Source: JBCBKZ01 sp039026975 (GTDB taxonomy: Bacteria; Bacteroidota; Bacteroidia; J057). From it: a DNA stretch of 7,852 bases. The notes beneath the pieces are model-generated. The model searched no databases, was not told where the DNA came from, and saw nothing but the letters and a program-made list of their open reading frames with translations. Numbering within the stretch: position 1 is the stretch's first letter; each line of letters begins with the position of its first letter. Shown one piece after another: positions 1 to 7,488 of this stretch. Location: the NCBI GenBank assembly GCA_039026975.1, contig JBCCLI010000316.1, forward strand, positions 1 through 7,852. Direction: 5' to 3'. Both the position numbers and the translations under genes were made by a program.

Positions 1-80
1 ATTGGGCTGAGGGTACCTACACGGTAGTGGTGACAGATGGAAGTAGGCAATTTTCCAAAAAGCTAAGTGTAGCGAAGTAA
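1..80 (+). CDS. C-terminal end of a probable T9SS-secreted protein (partial)
   Basis: Only the last 25 codons and the TAA stop are inside the window; the frame starts at base 3 and is open to the left edge. The peptide begins WAEGTYTVVV and ends in KKLSVAK. A G-x-Y-x-V-x-V strand, a short turn with charged residues, then a final K-K-L-x-V strand with a terminal Lys is the usual ending of type A sorting domains of the type IX secretion system, where the tail directs outer-membrane passage and is then removed. The gene converges on the oxidase gene at 296-4435. Nothing can be said about its catalytic or binding part. The reading is supported by the motif and by the other two T9SS tails in the window, but 25 residues is little evidence and a different beta-sandwich C-terminus is possible. 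Confidence 0.65.
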   Translation, partial: WAEGTYTVVVTDGSRQFSKKLSVAK

Positions 81-244
81 CCCGGGTAAGTTAAGATGCT
101 AACAGAACGTACTCATTTCTAAGACCATGGCGGAATGGTAGATAACCAGAAATAATTCCTTACACAATCCTCATAAACCTAGCCAGCTATCAAATAGAAT
201 ACTGCTGGTACACCGGAACCCTACCTTACTTTAAACTCATACAA

Positions 245-270
245 AAGCCGAAGGTAACTTCCTCCGGCTT
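245..270 (-). terminator. Intrinsic terminator of the galactose oxidase-like gene
   Basis: On the minus strand the RNA can form a 10-bp stem (arms 261-270 and 245-254) with one G-U wobble and a 6-nt loop (255-260). The sequence CTTTTGTAT follows, and the stem starts 26 bp after the stop codon of the oxidase gene. Read on the plus strand, the same hairpin has an A-C mismatch and no T-rich tail, so it should serve only the minus-strand gene. The rest of the 81-295 spacer shows no gene and no clear terminator for the plus-strand gene ending at 80. Confidence 0.75.
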
Positions 271-295
271 GTCATAAATAGTATAGTGCATACGC

Positions 296-547
296 TTATT
301 CCAAAATCATAACTCTGCTTAGCTGTCGGTAGGTGCCCGCTTCCATGATGAGCTGGTAAACTCCTGCGGCCAGGTTAGATACACGTAGCTGAGCCCCATC
401 CATGCTAAGCTCTCTTTCTACCACGCACTTACCTGTTACATCACATAGCCTCAAGCGGAAGCTTTCGGGTGCTTCTGACAGTCCATCCCAAGAAAAGTAT
501 AGCGTTTCCTGAGTAGGATTAGGGTATACAGTTATCTTTTCATCTGT
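296..547 (-). other. Type A T9SS C-terminal sorting domain of the oxidase
   Basis: Residues 1297-1379 start with the typical VYPNPT motif, continue with a strand-rich segment containing CDVTGKCV, and end with L-A-A-G-V-Y-Q-L and a final RVMILE. This is the standard layout of type A sorting domains, which take Bacteroidota proteins through the outer membrane by the type IX system and lead to release or surface attachment. The PA14(C) module immediately precedes it. Confidence 0.93.
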
Positions 548-2587
548 TAGAAGGGTGTTTTCTATAGTGGGCGTAAACGCCTGCTGCCCTACTGCAGCAC
601 TAAAGGGGGTCAGCCTTACTCCCGGAATAGGTCGCTCTAGCTTACCATCAGGTAGTTGCCAACCTACAGATAGGTTATCACCCCCACCTCCTTCTTTCTG
701 TAGAGCTTCTACATAATACTTTTGACCAGCTACCAAGGTGATGGCAGCGGACTTCTGAGAGGTTCTGAAATCCCAATTTCTGTAAGGAGTCCACCCAATT
801 ACATCTGCAATCTTCCGCTTATTAGCAGGATTATCATTGGTGCTCAACCACAGCTCTCCGTGGTCATCTGAAGCCAACCAAAAGGTATACTGCCCACTGA
901 GGGGCGGGCAGATAAATCCTCTGATCCGGCTGGCATACTCATCATCTGTATCAGGTACTATCTCGAAAATAGCAAGAGATTTTGTGCTACTAGGTGAGGT
1001 GGTGAGGGGAATATCAGCCACTTCCATCCCTGGTACATTGGTCCAGGAATCTAAGGTAATGGTACCTGTACCACTGCATCCTGTGTTACTATCATCGAAG
1101 ACAAAGAAGGTTCGGATAGCCTCAGCCGAGTTGACATCATCATTCCCTGCCTGAGCAGCGCGTACCCTGACTTCGCCAGCTCCACCCGTGAGGGTTACAG
1201 TACTACCGTTAATGTTAGCTGGACCGGATAAAATGGAGTAGGTTACACCTAGCCCTGAAGATGCCGTAGCCGATACATTGAATGGGGGGTCCCCAACTGT
1301 TTTATTAGGAATAGCAGTGAAGTTTATGCTTTGAGGCTGCTTACCAGCTTCTCCGCTTGGGCCTAAATGAACGCCCGAGATAGGTCTATCAAACGTACCA
1401 TCAGGAAGGCGCCAACCCACCGCCATGTTATCTCCTCCTGCCCCTTCCTTCATGAGGGCTTCCACATAATATAGCCTACCCGCTACCAGGTCTATTTGGG
1501 AGGAGGTTTGTTGGGGAAACTTAGTCCATTCTCTAGGAGCTGTCCAGCCTGGGACACTTGCTATTTTGCGCTTATTAGCAGGGGTATCATCTGTACTCAA
1601 CCATAGTTCTCCATTATCATCAGAGGCTATGTAAAAGGTGTACTTCCCACTTTCAGGTGGGCAGATAAATCCACTTACTCTGGTACCGTAGGCCTCTCCT
1701 GCTCCCGTAGGGCTTTCAAAAAGGCTTAGCATAGCAGTTTTGTCAGGTGCAGTACCCAAAGGGATATCTGACACACTATTTCCACTCCCTATTTCCTCCC
1801 AAATCTCCTGAAAGATCTGCCCTGAAACGTTGCAGGCAGTCTCCTGATTTACCCTAAAACTTCTACTTACTGGAGTAGCAGCTGCATACACCTGATTCCC
1901 ATTCTGCTTGGCTTCTACCACCACTGTTCCTTCAGTTCCATTTAGGGTAATGGTGCTACCGGAAATACTAGCAGGACCAGACTTGATGCTCAAGCTTACG
2001 GGCAGACCTGAAGAAGAAGAAGCATTCGCCTGAAAAGGTGGTGTGCTGACAGACTTATTACCAATGGCGTTAAGGGTAATAGTCTGGGCAATCTTTTCTC
2101 CCCCTTCAAAAGGAGATAGGCTAGCACCTGGGATAGGTCTTTGTAGTTGCCCATTAGGGAGTGTCCATCCTACAGATAGGTTATCTCCCCCCCCTCCTTC
2201 TTTCATGAGGGCCTCTACATAATATTTTTTGCCTTGTTCCAGCCTAATAGCAGCAGATTTCTGAGAACTAAATTTAGTCCAATTTCTGGTAGGTGTCCAG
2301 CCCGGGACAAAGGCTACCCTTGATTTATTCGCAGGAGTATCATCCGAGCTAACCCACAGTTCTCCATTATCATCACTTGCTATCCAGAAGGTATAATTAC
2401 CCGTCTGGGGGGCACATACATATCCCCGAATTCTCACGGCATAATTATCTGTCGCATTTGCAGGTGTCTCAAAGATGGTGAGAAGTTTATTCTCATCAGG
2501 AGCCTGATTGAGGGGAATATCAGCTATTCCTACTCCTCCTACCTCATACCAATAGGAGGCAGATATAGTTCCTGTAGCATCACAGGC
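296..2587 (-). repeat. Copy 1 of a PA14(A)-Ig-PA14(B)-Ig-PA14(C)-T9SS cassette
   Basis: This is the C-terminal part of the oxidase. Module A lies at 2108-2587, its Ig-like spacer at 1850-2086, module B at 1358-1834, the second spacer at 1100-1333, module C at 602-1078 and the sorting domain at 296-547. Each PA14 module has the hallmark SDD(N/H)GELW strand, a conserved K-E-G-x-G-G-D-N loop before VGW, and one Cys pair 56-57 residues apart (618/674, 868/925, 1120/1176), probably a disulfide. Spacers follow the pattern QxIxF..I.NK..xxPPF..xASSGL..SGPA..G..xxLxG. The same order and lengths recur in copy 2 at 5200-7488. PA14 domains often bind glycans; binding here is inferred, not shown. Confidence 0.9.
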
Positions 2588-4435
2588 TGGCGGAGGAGGA
2601 GACGTATTTTCTACCGTAAGGGTAAAGCTCTTTTTCTTGACACAGTCATTAGTATAGGTGAGGGTGACTTCATAGGTACCAGCCATATTAGCGGCTATGC
2701 CATTAGCTACAAGCACATCTCCGTTATTATTACCCGTTTTACTAAAGTTGGCGGGTCCTGTCCAGGTATAGCTTTTCTGGCCATTAGGGTTAGCTGATAG
2801 TAACAGCTTATCTCCTGTTTCCACATTCAATGTATTCCCTGATATAGGTCTCCATCCCTCATCATTCAAATTATATTCCAGGGTGGTAGCCTGGACATCA
2901 CACTTATTTTGTGCAGGAGCAGAGGGATCCAGCTGAATAGTGTGAGAAACAGAAGGCACACCCGCAGCATCCATGGCAAATAGCATGTAGTAACCTGGAA
3001 TGGCTACATTGGTATTGGGAATGCTAAGCTGATATTGATTATTTCCGACTTTTACTGCTGATAATTCTATTCTCCTCTGTTCATTATTGGTACTATGAGT
3101 AGCAGAGTTATACCTGATGATAGCAAATGAGCTGATGGCCTTATCAGTGTTGATGGTGATAAAGCTGCTTTGGGGGGCGCTGGCAGGTGCAGAAGTGATA
3201 GATGGCCTAGCTGCCAGGCTTCCGTTTGTATTAAATAAATATGGTGGGCTGTAAATCTCTGCATCTGCATGGTTGACAGAACATCCTCCACAAAGTCCCC
3301 CTCCCGCAAACATGACTCTACCGTCTGGTAATAGGATTCCTACTGAGTGATAGGTTCTTGGAACTTGCATAGGGGCCAGAGAACGCCATGTCTCCGTTTC
3401 AGGATTCCACAGTTCAGGTGTGAGCCTGGCATTATTATCTGAGAATACCCTGGAGGTAGCTAGTCCTCCCGCTACAAATACTTCTCCCGTGGGTAGCACT
3501 ACGGTATTATGCATGGTTCTTGGGAACTGCATGCTTTCAACCTTCTTCACTGAAGCCTGATCTGTATTAATATCAATGATGTAAGTACTTCCACTGGCAG
3601 CTGTCCCTTGAGAATACGTTTCTGCCCCTCCCATCTTGAGAAGTTTTCCGGTATCATACATGACGGTGTTTCCATTCATAGCAAACACATCATCCCCTCT
3701 TCTTCCTGCACTGGTGTATGAACCGTTTCCTGTCTCGTAGTCTATCCAGTGCATATTAAAACTTGGGCCTGCATGAAATATCTTTCCATTAGGTGCTACC
3801 CATAACCATGAGTGGTTATCATTTCTGTACACCCCTTCACTACTGGTAGTCCCATCTAGAACTACGTCTGCAGGTATACCTGATTTAGTAGTCCAGTCTC
3901 CGGTGCTGCTGTTCCAGATTTCTGCTGTTTTCCCTCCTCGGCCCCCACTCCATGACCCCCCTACGGTAAATACATTTCCGTCAGGTAGGGCAGCCATGGC
4001 ATGATATCCCCTAGGGATATTCATATTATCACTATTGACCCATGCATTGGTGAAAGGATCAAAGACACTGGTTTTAGGACTTGAACTCCCTCCTGTTACT
4101 ACTACACTCCCATCAGGCAGGTTGGCTATTCCTGGACAGAACATATCATGCCCTGTGTTGGAAATCAGGAATTCTTCCGACTGATTAGTTTCTGGATCAA
4201 AAATGACCGTGTAGGTCCTCCCTCTATTTCCTCCGAAGGCAAATCTGTCATAGGCAGACCAGGTAAGCACCTTGCCATTAGGAAGGTTAGCCGTAGCCAC
4301 TGAAACGATAGGCATTTGGATAATATCAGTCCACTGACCTTGGCCAGTAGGCCCGCCTATGGGTTGGGCATTCAGAGCTGAAAAACTTAAACTTAGGGTA
4401 ATGAGCAAAAACCTTATATGAAGTCTTATTCTCAT
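296..4435 (-). CDS. Secreted galactose oxidase-like copper-radical oxidase (AA5) with three PA14 modules and a T9SS tail
   Basis: This 1379-residue protein probably oxidises a primary alcohol or aldehyde to aldehyde or acid with release of hydrogen peroxide, outside the cell. It has a signal peptide (1-23, cut after LNA). The AA5 core (about 32-503) contains kelch-type GG strands near 115, 159, 269, 323 and 378, then the all-beta early-set domain (about 408-502). Aligned from memory to Fusarium galactose oxidase, Cys100 and Tyr144 match the Cys228-Tyr272 thioether cofactor. Tyr362, His363 and His447 match the copper ligands Tyr495, His496 and His581; Trp162 matches Trp290, Arg204 matches Arg330, Phe67 matches Phe194 and Phe331 matches Phe464. 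The fungal N-terminal CBM32 is absent. There follow an Ig-like domain (511-608), PA14 modules (617-776, 868-1026, 1120-1278), Ig-like spacers (784-862, 1035-1112) and a type A sorting domain (1297-1379). The ATG directly precedes the signal peptide; no strong Shine-Dalgarno is visible, as is usual in this phylum. The true substrate is unknown. Confidence 0.93.
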   Translation of the reverse strand: MRIRLHIRFLLITLSLSFSALNAQPIGGPTGQGQWTDIIQMPIVSVATANLPNGKVLTWSAYDRFAFGGNRGRTYTVIFDPETNQSEEFLISNTGHDMFCPGIANLPDGSVVVTGGSSSPKTSVFDPFTNAWVNSDNMNIPRGYHAMAALPDGNVFTVGGSWSGGRGGKTAEIWNSSTGDWTTKSGIPADVVLDGTTSSEGVYRNDNHSWLWVAPNGKIFHAGPSFNMHWIDYETGNGSYTSAGRRGDDVFAMNGNTVMYDTGKLLKMGGAETYSQGTAASGSTYIIDINTDQASVKKVESMQFPRTMHNTVVLPTGEVFVAGGLATSRVFSDNNARLTPELWNPETETWRSLAPMQVPRTYHSVGILLPDGRVMFAGGGLCGGCSVNHADAEIYSPPYLFNTNGSLAARPSITSAPASAPQSSFITINTDKAISSFAIIRYNSATHSTNNEQRRIELSAVKVGNNQYQLSIPNTNVAIPGYYMLFAMDAAGVPSVSHTIQLDPSAPAQNKCDVQATTLEYNLNDEGWRPISGNTLNVETGDKLLLSANPNGQKSYTWTGPANFSKTGNNNGDVLVANGIAANMAGTYEVTLTYTNDCVKKKSFTLTVENTSPPPPACDATGTISASYWYEVGGVGIADIPLNQAPDENKLLTIFETPANATDNYAVRIRGYVCAPQTGNYTFWIASDDNGELWVSSDDTPANKSRVAFVPGWTPTRNWTKFSSQKSAAIRLEQGKKYYVEALMKEGGGGDNLSVGWTLPNGQLQRPIPGASLSPFEGGEKIAQTITLNAIGNKSVSTPPFQANASSSSGLPVSLSIKSGPASISGSTITLNGTEGTVVVEAKQNGNQVYAAATPVSRSFRVNQETACNVSGQIFQEIWEEIGSGNSVSDIPLGTAPDKTAMLSLFESPTGAGEAYGTRVSGFICPPESGKYTFYIASDDNGELWLSTDDTPANKRKIASVPGWTAPREWTKFPQQTSSQIDLVAGRLYYVEALMKEGAGGDNMAVGWRLPDGTFDRPISGVHLGPSGEAGKQPQSINFTAIPNKTVGDPPFNVSATASSGLGVTYSILSGPANINGSTVTLTGGAGEVRVRAAQAGNDDVNSAEAIRTFFVFDDSNTGCSGTGTITLDSWTNVPGMEVADIPLTTSPSSTKSLAIFEIVPDTDDEYASRIRGFICPPLSGQYTFWLASDDHGELWLSTNDNPANKRKIADVIGWTPYRNWDFRTSQKSAAITLVAGQKYYVEALQKEGGGGDNLSVGWQLPDGKLERPIPGVRLTPFSAAVGQQAFTPTIENTLLTDEKITVYPNPTQETLYFSWDGLSEAPESFRLRLCDVTGKCVVERELSMDGAQLRVSNLAAGVYQLIMEAGTYRQLSRVMILE
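2927..4342 (-). other. AA5 catalytic domain: seven-bladed kelch propeller plus early-set domain
   Basis: Residues 32-503 of the oxidase align over nearly full length with the catalytic part of fungal galactose oxidase, including the diagnostic strings GHDMFCPGI (cofactor Cys100), PRGYHAM (cofactor Tyr144), GGSWSGG (stacking Trp162), YRNDNH (Arg204), RTYHS (axial Tyr362 and His363) and SATHSTNNEQRR (His447). In glyoxal oxidases the stacking Trp is normally replaced by Tyr, so this enzyme groups by residue with the galactose/alcohol oxidase side of AA5. The loop holding galactose oxidase Tyr405-Gln406 reads TYSQ here (Tyr274, Ser275, Gln276), with one residue more than the fungal sequence. The Gln contact may therefore be lost or shifted. 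Confidence 0.9.
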
Positions 4436-4480
4436 AGCAGCTTTTCTTAGTACCGTGGTGGTCCTTATAATTATTAGTAG

Positions 4481-4921
4481 TTAAATGTTCACATCAAATG
4501 ACAGTACGTCTGCATGATCTCCCCAAATCACCTGAAATCTCATGGTCCAGGTACCTCCTACTGGAAACAGCATATTCTCGACGGCATAATGTCCATTCCC
4601 TACATAGCGCTGAATCAGTGGCGGGGTAGGAAATCCCCTCCCAGCATCCATATTTATACCCATCCCCTGAATGGTAGCTCCTTCCAGAATGTTCCCTTCT
4701 TCATCTTCCAGGTAAAGTAGCCAGGTATGCTTTTCTTTTAGGGGCGCTTTCTCTAGCTGAAAAAAGAACTTTCCCTTAAACTTCCCCGCCTGGTTAAGGC
4801 TGGCAGTATTGGTTCCCTCAATTGGCGTTAAGCCACATATAGGGATATTCTCAGCATACTGAGCTGAGAGATAGCCTCCGCTTCCTATTACCACCAGCAA
4901 AAAACAAACGACTACTTTCAT
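4481..4921 (-). CDS. Small exported FixH/YtkA-like protein
   Basis: This is a 146-residue protein with an N-terminal export signal (MKVVVCFLLVV to about LSA20, predicted cut before Gln21) and one soluble beta-sandwich domain. The domain reads like the FixH/YtkA-like family. It has a first strand ending in K-H-T-W (His65), the D-E-E-G-N-x-x-E-G-A-T turn (73-83), the G-M-x-x-x-M segment (86-91), F-P-T-P-P (97-101), G-N-G-H-Y (108-112) and F-P-V-G-G-T-W-x-M-R-F (119-129). Members of this fold occur beside copper proteins and cytochrome oxidase assembly genes, but a function for this one is not known. I chose the ATG at 4921 because it lies directly before the signal peptide; the frame also runs upstream to an ATG at 4933 and a TTG at 4957. 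The gap to the oxidase gene is 45 bp without a terminator, which suggests an operon. Confidence 0.8.
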   Translation of the reverse strand: MKVVVCFLLVVIGSGGYLSAQYAENIPICGLTPIEGTNTASLNQAGKFKGKFFFQLEKAPLKEKHTWLLYLEDEEGNILEGATIQGMGINMDAGRGFPTPPLIQRYVGNGHYAVENMLFPVGGTWTMRFQVIWGDHADVLSFDVNI

Positions 4922-5143
4922 AGCTATTACCATCTTACTAAAAATGAGATTAACCAAGTAAAATATTAGTTCTCATGGATAAAATTCACCTCACGAAAAT
5001 TAAATAATTATTGTATCTAAAAAGTCTTAGCTGCTTGTATGGTGAATATTTCCTCCTGACTAGAGAATTGATAGCCTAAAAGTAAGGTGGGCCCCTATAT
5101 CCATCTACCTAATAGGCTGAGAGTTCATTTTCACCAATAGAAA
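4922..5143 (-). promoter_or_regulatory. A/T-rich spacer expected to hold the promoter of the FixH-like/oxidase pair
   Basis: The gene to the right ends in a terminator at 5144-5173, so transcription of the pair must start anew in this stretch. It is rich in A and T, especially 4940-5030. No clean Bacteroidota promoter (TTG, then TAnnTTTG) was found on the minus strand; the nearest string, TAATTTTC at 4995-5002, differs by one base and lacks a well-placed TTG. No gene, tRNA or repeat is visible. The assignment rests on position only. Confidence 0.35.
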
Positions 5144-5173
5144 ATCCGACATAAAAAATACTTTATGTCGGAT
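5144..5173 (-). terminator. Intrinsic terminator of the second PA14/T9SS gene
   Basis: A perfect 12-bp inverted repeat (arms 5144-5155 and 5162-5173) encloses a 6-nt loop. On the minus strand it is followed by TTTTCTATT and lies 26 bp after the stop codon of the gene at 5200. On the plus strand the bases after the stem are not T-rich. It separates the upstream gene from the FixH-like/oxidase pair. Confidence 0.85.
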
Positions 5174-5199
5174 CAATATGTAATGTCTGTATGTACTAC

Positions 5200-5448
5200 T
5201 TATTCCAGAATCATGATCCTCGATCTTTGCTGGTACTGATCTGTTTCAATGAGAATCTGATACACTCCACTAGCTATACCTGCTACATTTAGTTGTGCTG
5301 ATCTAGCAGCTATGCTTTCCTGTTTCACACATTTTCCAGTCATATCACAAAGCCTCACCTGGTAGCTTTCAGGAGCCTCAGCTAGTCCATCCCAGCTGAA
5401 GTAGATAGTACCTGTGGAGGGGTTTGGATAAACCTTTACCTTTTGATC
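5200..5448 (-). other. Type A T9SS C-terminal sorting domain of the PA14-repeat protein
   Basis: The last 82 residues start with SDQKVKVYPNPS and contain YFSWDGLAEAPES and LCDMTGKCV. They end with SGVYQILIE and a final RIMILE. The domain is closely similar to the tail of the oxidase at 296-547, so both proteins should be handled by the same type IX secretion and attachment machinery. Confidence 0.93.
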
Positions 5449-7488
5449 TGATAGCAGCTGGCTGTGTTCTACTGGTAGGAAACTCTGCTGTGCAGCCACT
5501 GCATTATAGGGGATCAGCCTGAGTCCCGGAACAGGCCTCTCTAAGGTTCCGTCTGGTAGTTGCCAGCCTACGGAGAGGTTGTCTCCTCCTCCTCCCTCTT
5601 TTTGTAGGGCTTCTATATAATATCGCTGACCTTCTACCAGGGTGATGGCAGTAGACTTCTGGGAGGTTCTAAAGGTCCAGCTCCTGTAGGGCGTCCACCC
5701 AAATACGTGGGCAATTTTTCTCTTATTTGAAGGCTGATCATCTGTACTTAGCCATAGTTCCCCATGGTCGTCTGAGGCGAGCCAGAAGGTATAACTTCCC
5801 GTGGCAGGCGGACATATATAGCCCCTGATTCTACTACCATAATCATCTGCCAAATCAGGTTCTATCTCAAAAATGGTCAGGTTGCGTGAGGAAGTGGGAG
5901 TAGTAGAAACTGGAATTTCCGATACTTCTCTTCCCGGTACATTGGTCCAGGTATCTAAAGTGATAGACCCCGTACCGCTACATCCACCGCCCCCGTCTCC
6001 AAAGACAATAAATTCTTGTAAAGTCTCAGCAGGATTATAGTCATCATTACCCGCCTGGATGGCTTTTATTTTCACTAAACCTGCCGCTCCTGTCAGACTT
6101 ACAGTAGCCCCCGAAATAGTAGCTGGACCAGACACTTTCTCAAAGCTTACAGGTAATCCAGAGGAAGCGGAAGCTATGAGATTAAAGTCGGGATCCGTAG
6201 CCTGCTTATTAGGAATAGACTGGAAATTAATGCTCTGTGCTTGTTTTCCTGGGTCTGCACTAGGAGATAGATGAATGCCGGAAATAGGTCTTTCAAAAGT
6301 ACCATCTGGTAATCTCCAACCTACTGACAGATTATCTCCGCCAGCCCCTTCTTTCATGAGGGCTTCCACGTAGTACAGTTTGCCTGCCAGTAGCTCTATT
6401 TCTCCAGAAGCTTGATCTGGGAACTTATTCCATTCTCTAGGAGCCGTCCATCCTGGGACACTGGCAATTCTCCTTTTATTAACGGCGTTTTCATCACTGC
6501 TCAACCACAGCTCTCCATTATCATCACTGGCTATGTAGAAGATGTATTTTCCTGACAGTGGAGGACAAATAAAGCCGCTAACCCTTGTCCCATATGCTTC
6601 TCCAGCTCCTTCAGGAATCTCAAAGATAGTTAGCATAGCTGTCTTATCTGGGGTAGTGTTTATCGGGATATCTGCTACACTATTTCCACTGCCAATTTCC
6701 TCCCAAATTTCTTGGTATATCATTCCTTCTACATCACAGAGGGTAGCTTCTTCCACACTGAAACTCCTACTTACTGGGGTGGCTGCATCAAAGAGGCTAT
6801 TCCCAGCTTGGGAGGCCTCCACCACTACTGTCCCAGTAGCACCTGTCAGCGTAATTCTATTTCCAGCTACAGTTGCTGGACCAGACTTTATTTCATAACT
6901 AAGCCCTAAGCCTGAACTGGCACTTCCATTTACATTGAAAGGTGGGGAGCTGATGGACTTATTAGCTATGGGCGGAAAGGTGATAGTCTGAGGTAATTTT
7001 TCATTACTAACATAGGGAGATAAATACGTTCCTGGAATAGGTCGCTCCTGGGCACCAGAAGGTAAAGTCCAACCTACCGCCAGATTATCTCCACCTCCAC
7101 CTTCTTTCATCAAGGCTTCTATATAGTAGGTCTTGCCTTCTTCTAGTCGTAGGGGATTGGAGCGCTGAGAGCTATATTTATCCCAGTCCCTTTCAGGAGT
7201 CCATCCAGGTACAAAGGCTATCCGGGTTTTATTTTGTGGATTGTCATCTGTGCTTAACCATAGCTCACCATTATCATCACTTGCCATCCAGAAGGTGTAG
7301 TTCCCAGTAAAGGGAGCACATATATACCCTCTTACACGAACAGCATAGTTATCTGCTGTATTAGCAGGCGTTTCAAAGGAAGTCAGCAGCTGTTGGTCTG
7401 AAGGAGCTGAGTTCACGGGTATATCTGCTACACTCACGCCCGCTACATTAAACCAGTAAGTAGCTGAAATATTCCCTTCAGCGCTACA
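5200..7488 (-). repeat. Copy 2 of the PA14(A)-Ig-PA14(B)-Ig-PA14(C)-T9SS cassette
   Basis: This copy is collinear with copy 1 at 296-2587, with nearly equal length and the same module order. Each module resembles its counterpart in the oxidase more than its neighbours in the same chain. Both A modules open with ISA(S/T)YW, both B modules contain QEIWEEIGSGNSV and KEGAGGDN, and both C modules contain TNVPG, SDDHGELW and LQKEGGGGDN. The DNA keeps recognisable identity in these stretches, with many third-position changes, so the duplication is not recent. Confidence 0.88.

Noticed and set aside
837..1154. Plus-strand open frame of 105 codons
   Set aside because: It is antisense to the PA14 C and spacer region of the oxidase, whose minus-strand frame has clear domain homology; the plus-strand peptide shows no recognisable fold or start signal.
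3067..3309. Minus-strand open frame of 80 codons inside the oxidase gene
   Set aside because: It overlaps the copper-binding part of the AA5 core in another frame and its peptide has no domain features.
4514..4720. Plus-strand open frame of 68 codons
   Set aside because: It is antisense to the FixH-like gene, whose frame has a signal peptide and family motifs.
4922..4957. Longer start for the FixH-like gene at a TTG (4957) or an upstream ATG (4933)
   Set aside because: The extra residues precede a normal lipophilic signal sequence that begins at the ATG at 4921; the TTG version would put a polar stretch before it. The ATG at 4933 cannot be excluded.
5072..5118. Possible long-loop hairpin with arms AGCCT and AGGCT in the spacer
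   Set aside because: The arms are only 5 bp with a loop of about 37 nt and a weak inner stem; this is expected by chance and matches no known riboswitch.
6059..6909. Three plus-strand open frames (6059-6274, 6542-6898, 6712-6909)
   Set aside because: All are antisense to conserved PA14 and spacer modules of the minus-strand protein, and two overlap each other; they are shadows of a repeat-coding region.
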